From Rachycentron canadum (taxonomy: Eukaryota; Chordata; Actinopteri; Carangiformes; Rachycentridae), in contig CM076655.1 of assembly GCA_038496675.1 (NCBI GenBank), positions 20,415,989-20,479,988 on the forward strand: a DNA stretch of 64,000 nt, read 5' to 3'. Both the position numbers and the translations under genes were made by a program. The notes beneath the pieces are model-generated. The model was not told the DNA's origin. It ran no database searches and saw only the letters and a list, made by a program, of their open reading frames with translations. Numbering within the stretch: the stretch's first letter is position 1; every line of letters starts with the position of its first letter. This document shows positions 62,285 to 64,000 of the stretch, one piece after another.

Positions 62285-63311
62285 CCAAATATCATTTGAC
62301 AAATAAATGCTTTTATTGATCATCTGATGCTCAAACATCTTCAAAAATTAGAAAAGAAAGTACAAAAAAATAAATAAATACAACGAGAATGGTTATAATT
62401 AAAGGAGTTTTTGGAGTTAAACTGAAATATAATAATAAAAGTAATAGAACATCAAGTTCTTCAGTTTGTCATGTACAGTTCTTTCTAAACATGCTTAATG
62501 ATATATAACGTAAATGAAAAGAATCTTAAAAACATTAAATTATCCAGGCAAGATTTTACTGAGAAGAGCTTCTTGGGGGTTTTGTTTAAAAGGCATAAGA
62601 CCGAACACAAGAGACATAACATTAAATAACTCATTAAAACTGAAATCTTTTTTCAGTGTAATAATATGCGATGGCAGTCAAGCTGAGTGGATCCAGGCTG
62701 TGGCTTGTTAATACAAAAAGGCTTTACTGACATCTTAATTCCTGCCACCCACTGGAGGAGCAGAGAAGAAAATAACTTATCAAGTAGTGCATTCATATCA
62801 GAGACAATGCAAATTACACTCGCTGGAAGGATGCCAAAGGATAAAGAAGTTTTAACTGCACCGTGAATTTACATAATGACGATTGCATTGGCCTCTGAGA
62901 GAGAAAAAATGAACACTTGAAAGAAGGAAGTAAACTTAATTAGTTTCCTTAAGTAAAAGTTTGGCTCTCGTAATTAGTCAATTCAAAAAATCTCTCAGTA
63001 TCTCATGCACATGTGGGGTTTTATCGATGTTTCCTTAAGTTAATACACATAACTTAAATAGTTTGCTGTTGATAATTCTAATAGCAAACTATTCAACACA
63101 ACTTAGTCTATTTTAAAAGGTTAATGGTGTTCTTCATTAGAAATATTTTTTCAAACACATAAATTAATTCATTCTGTTGTGTTTTTCCTGAGGATTTGGT
63201 TGTTAAGTGAAGTAAATAAAGCTCCAGTGTCTTGTAGAAAGCCAAACTAAAGTCACCGTTAATTTACTTTGTCTGTGTCTCAGTAATTTTGCTCAACTGG
63301 TGTGAACCTCA
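62285..63311 (-). other. 3' UTR of the minus-strand gene
   Basis: It follows the stop codon at 63312-63314 directly. A minus-strand AATAAA (plus-strand TTTATT at 62312-62317) would place cleavage near 62282-62302, giving a 3' UTR of about 1 kb. The sequence is AT-rich with no coding frame. Other AATAAA-like sites may be used; the exact end is inferred. Confidence 0.5.
62312..62317 (-). terminator. Minus-strand poly(A) signal AATAAA
   Basis: Minus-strand AATAAA. Only four bases away, at 62302-62307, is an AATAAA on the plus strand, so this short segment could serve convergent transcripts from both sides. Confidence 0.45.
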
Positions 63312-63519
63312 TCACACATTCATGGTGATGACTTTGATCCCATGGGCGTTGATGTAGGTGAGGAGGACTTTTGCTCGCCTCTCAATCACATCGATCAGCT
63401 TGTCGATGCCCTGTCGCCCTCCCTGGCTCTCCCAGTACATCTGGTCCAAGAACAGAGACTGGAGGAGTTTTTCCCTCAGCCTCCTGCTCCTCAGTACTGA
63501 CACTGCCTGCTCTGGAAGC
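63312..63519 (-). CDS. Terminal coding exon of an unidentified minus-strand gene
   Basis: Minus-strand exon of 208 nt. The acceptor is CTCTGTGTGTTCCCAG (AG at 63520-63521) after a good pyrimidine tract. The first base finishes a codon, then 68 codons run to TGA (63312-63314). The peptide begins L-P-E-Q-A-V-S-V-L-R-S-R-R, contains L-R-E-K-L-L-Q-S-L-F-L-D-Q-M-Y-W and ends I-N-A-H-G-I-K-V-I-T-M-N-V. It is GC-richer than its flanks, without low complexity, and looks like amphipathic helices (basic Arg-rich, then Leu-rich) with a hydrophobic C-terminal strand. I do not recognise the family. The ATG-less upstream part and the acceptor show that more exons lie at higher coordinates, outside the window. 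It would be convergent with any plus-strand gene entering from the 37-kb promoter. Confidence 0.82.
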
Positions 63520-64000
63520 CTGGGAACACACAGAGGTGAGAGTAAGTTTCAATTTTTTTTTTTTTTTTTTTTTTGACATGACAAATTTGTCTTTGCTGCA
63601 AGTTTATCTCAACTGTTTCTTTACAGTAAACTACAGTAACTGTAACCTTGGAGATAAAAGCACAGAAGACAACAACATCTGGAATTCAATAAGGAAAGAA
63701 ACCAACTGACTGATGGTCAAACATAACCTCATATCTTCATACTGCAGCAAACATTTTACCACTGTTATACAGTCCATGTGTGTAGGTGTACAACTCCTCA
63801 GCAAACTAAACACACTCCCATGAAGGATTCAAGGCAGCAGCTGCTCTTGATAAAGTTTGTATTGAAACAAAGGCAACTTGGCTTTTTCTGAGCTTTACTT
63901 TTTTGTGAAATAATGAACAATTTGACCTGTTTGGGCCTTGACGCTGAAATTTTTTTGTAATAGGTTGTGAAACACTCATTGAAACTTGAACAGTCAGTTC
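63520..64000 (-). other. Last intron of the minus-strand gene (partial)
   Basis: Upstream of the terminal exon on the minus strand. It contains a 20-odd-base poly-T run on the plus strand (63552-63574) and no further exon that I can support. Confidence 0.6.

Overview
This window looks like ray-finned fish (teleost) nuclear DNA. It is AT-rich and almost free of coding sequence. It carries many CA/GT, TC, AT and CCAT microsatellites, decayed Tc1/mariner transposons, and several repeat families I recognise as common in teleosts. Splice-site and poly(A) grammar is vertebrate. There are no operons, CRISPR arrays or bacterial or phage genes. Most open frames here are short, have no splice or homology support and are chance. 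A run of 400 N (33805-34204) marks an assembly gap inside a CCAT microsatellite.

Layout: (1) 1 to about 1435 reads as the distal 3' UTR of a plus-strand gene whose coding part lies left of the window, ending at a canonical AATAAA with a GU-rich downstream element. (2) About 1.44-37.0 kb is intergenic or intronic. It holds microsatellites, two copies of one dispersed repeat (6.8 and 12.9 kb), a compact GC-rich island with RFX X-box and G-quadruplex motifs (7.58-7.94 kb), a Tc1-like relic split by a second element (25.5-27.1 kb), a LINE fragment and a few weak exon candidates. (3) 37.02-37.42 kb is the clearest promoter: CpG-rich, with an NRF1-like site and a first exon ending in a strong GTAAGT donor. 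(4) 37.4-62.3 kb is probably mostly the long first intron of that gene plus repeats, with one well-formed 58-nt exon candidate at 60392-60449. (5) 62.28-64.0 kb holds the 3' end of a convergent minus-strand gene: a 208-nt terminal coding exon (63312-63519), its 3' UTR and part of the preceding intron.

No gene could be named with confidence. The two genes at the right would be convergent, with signals for poly(A) on both strands near 62.3 kb. I found no clearly new biological system. The best leads are the X-box/G4 island, the polyG tract next to a likely start codon, the 58-nt exon, the nested transposons, and the inverted repeat pair enclosing a 163-bp duplication.
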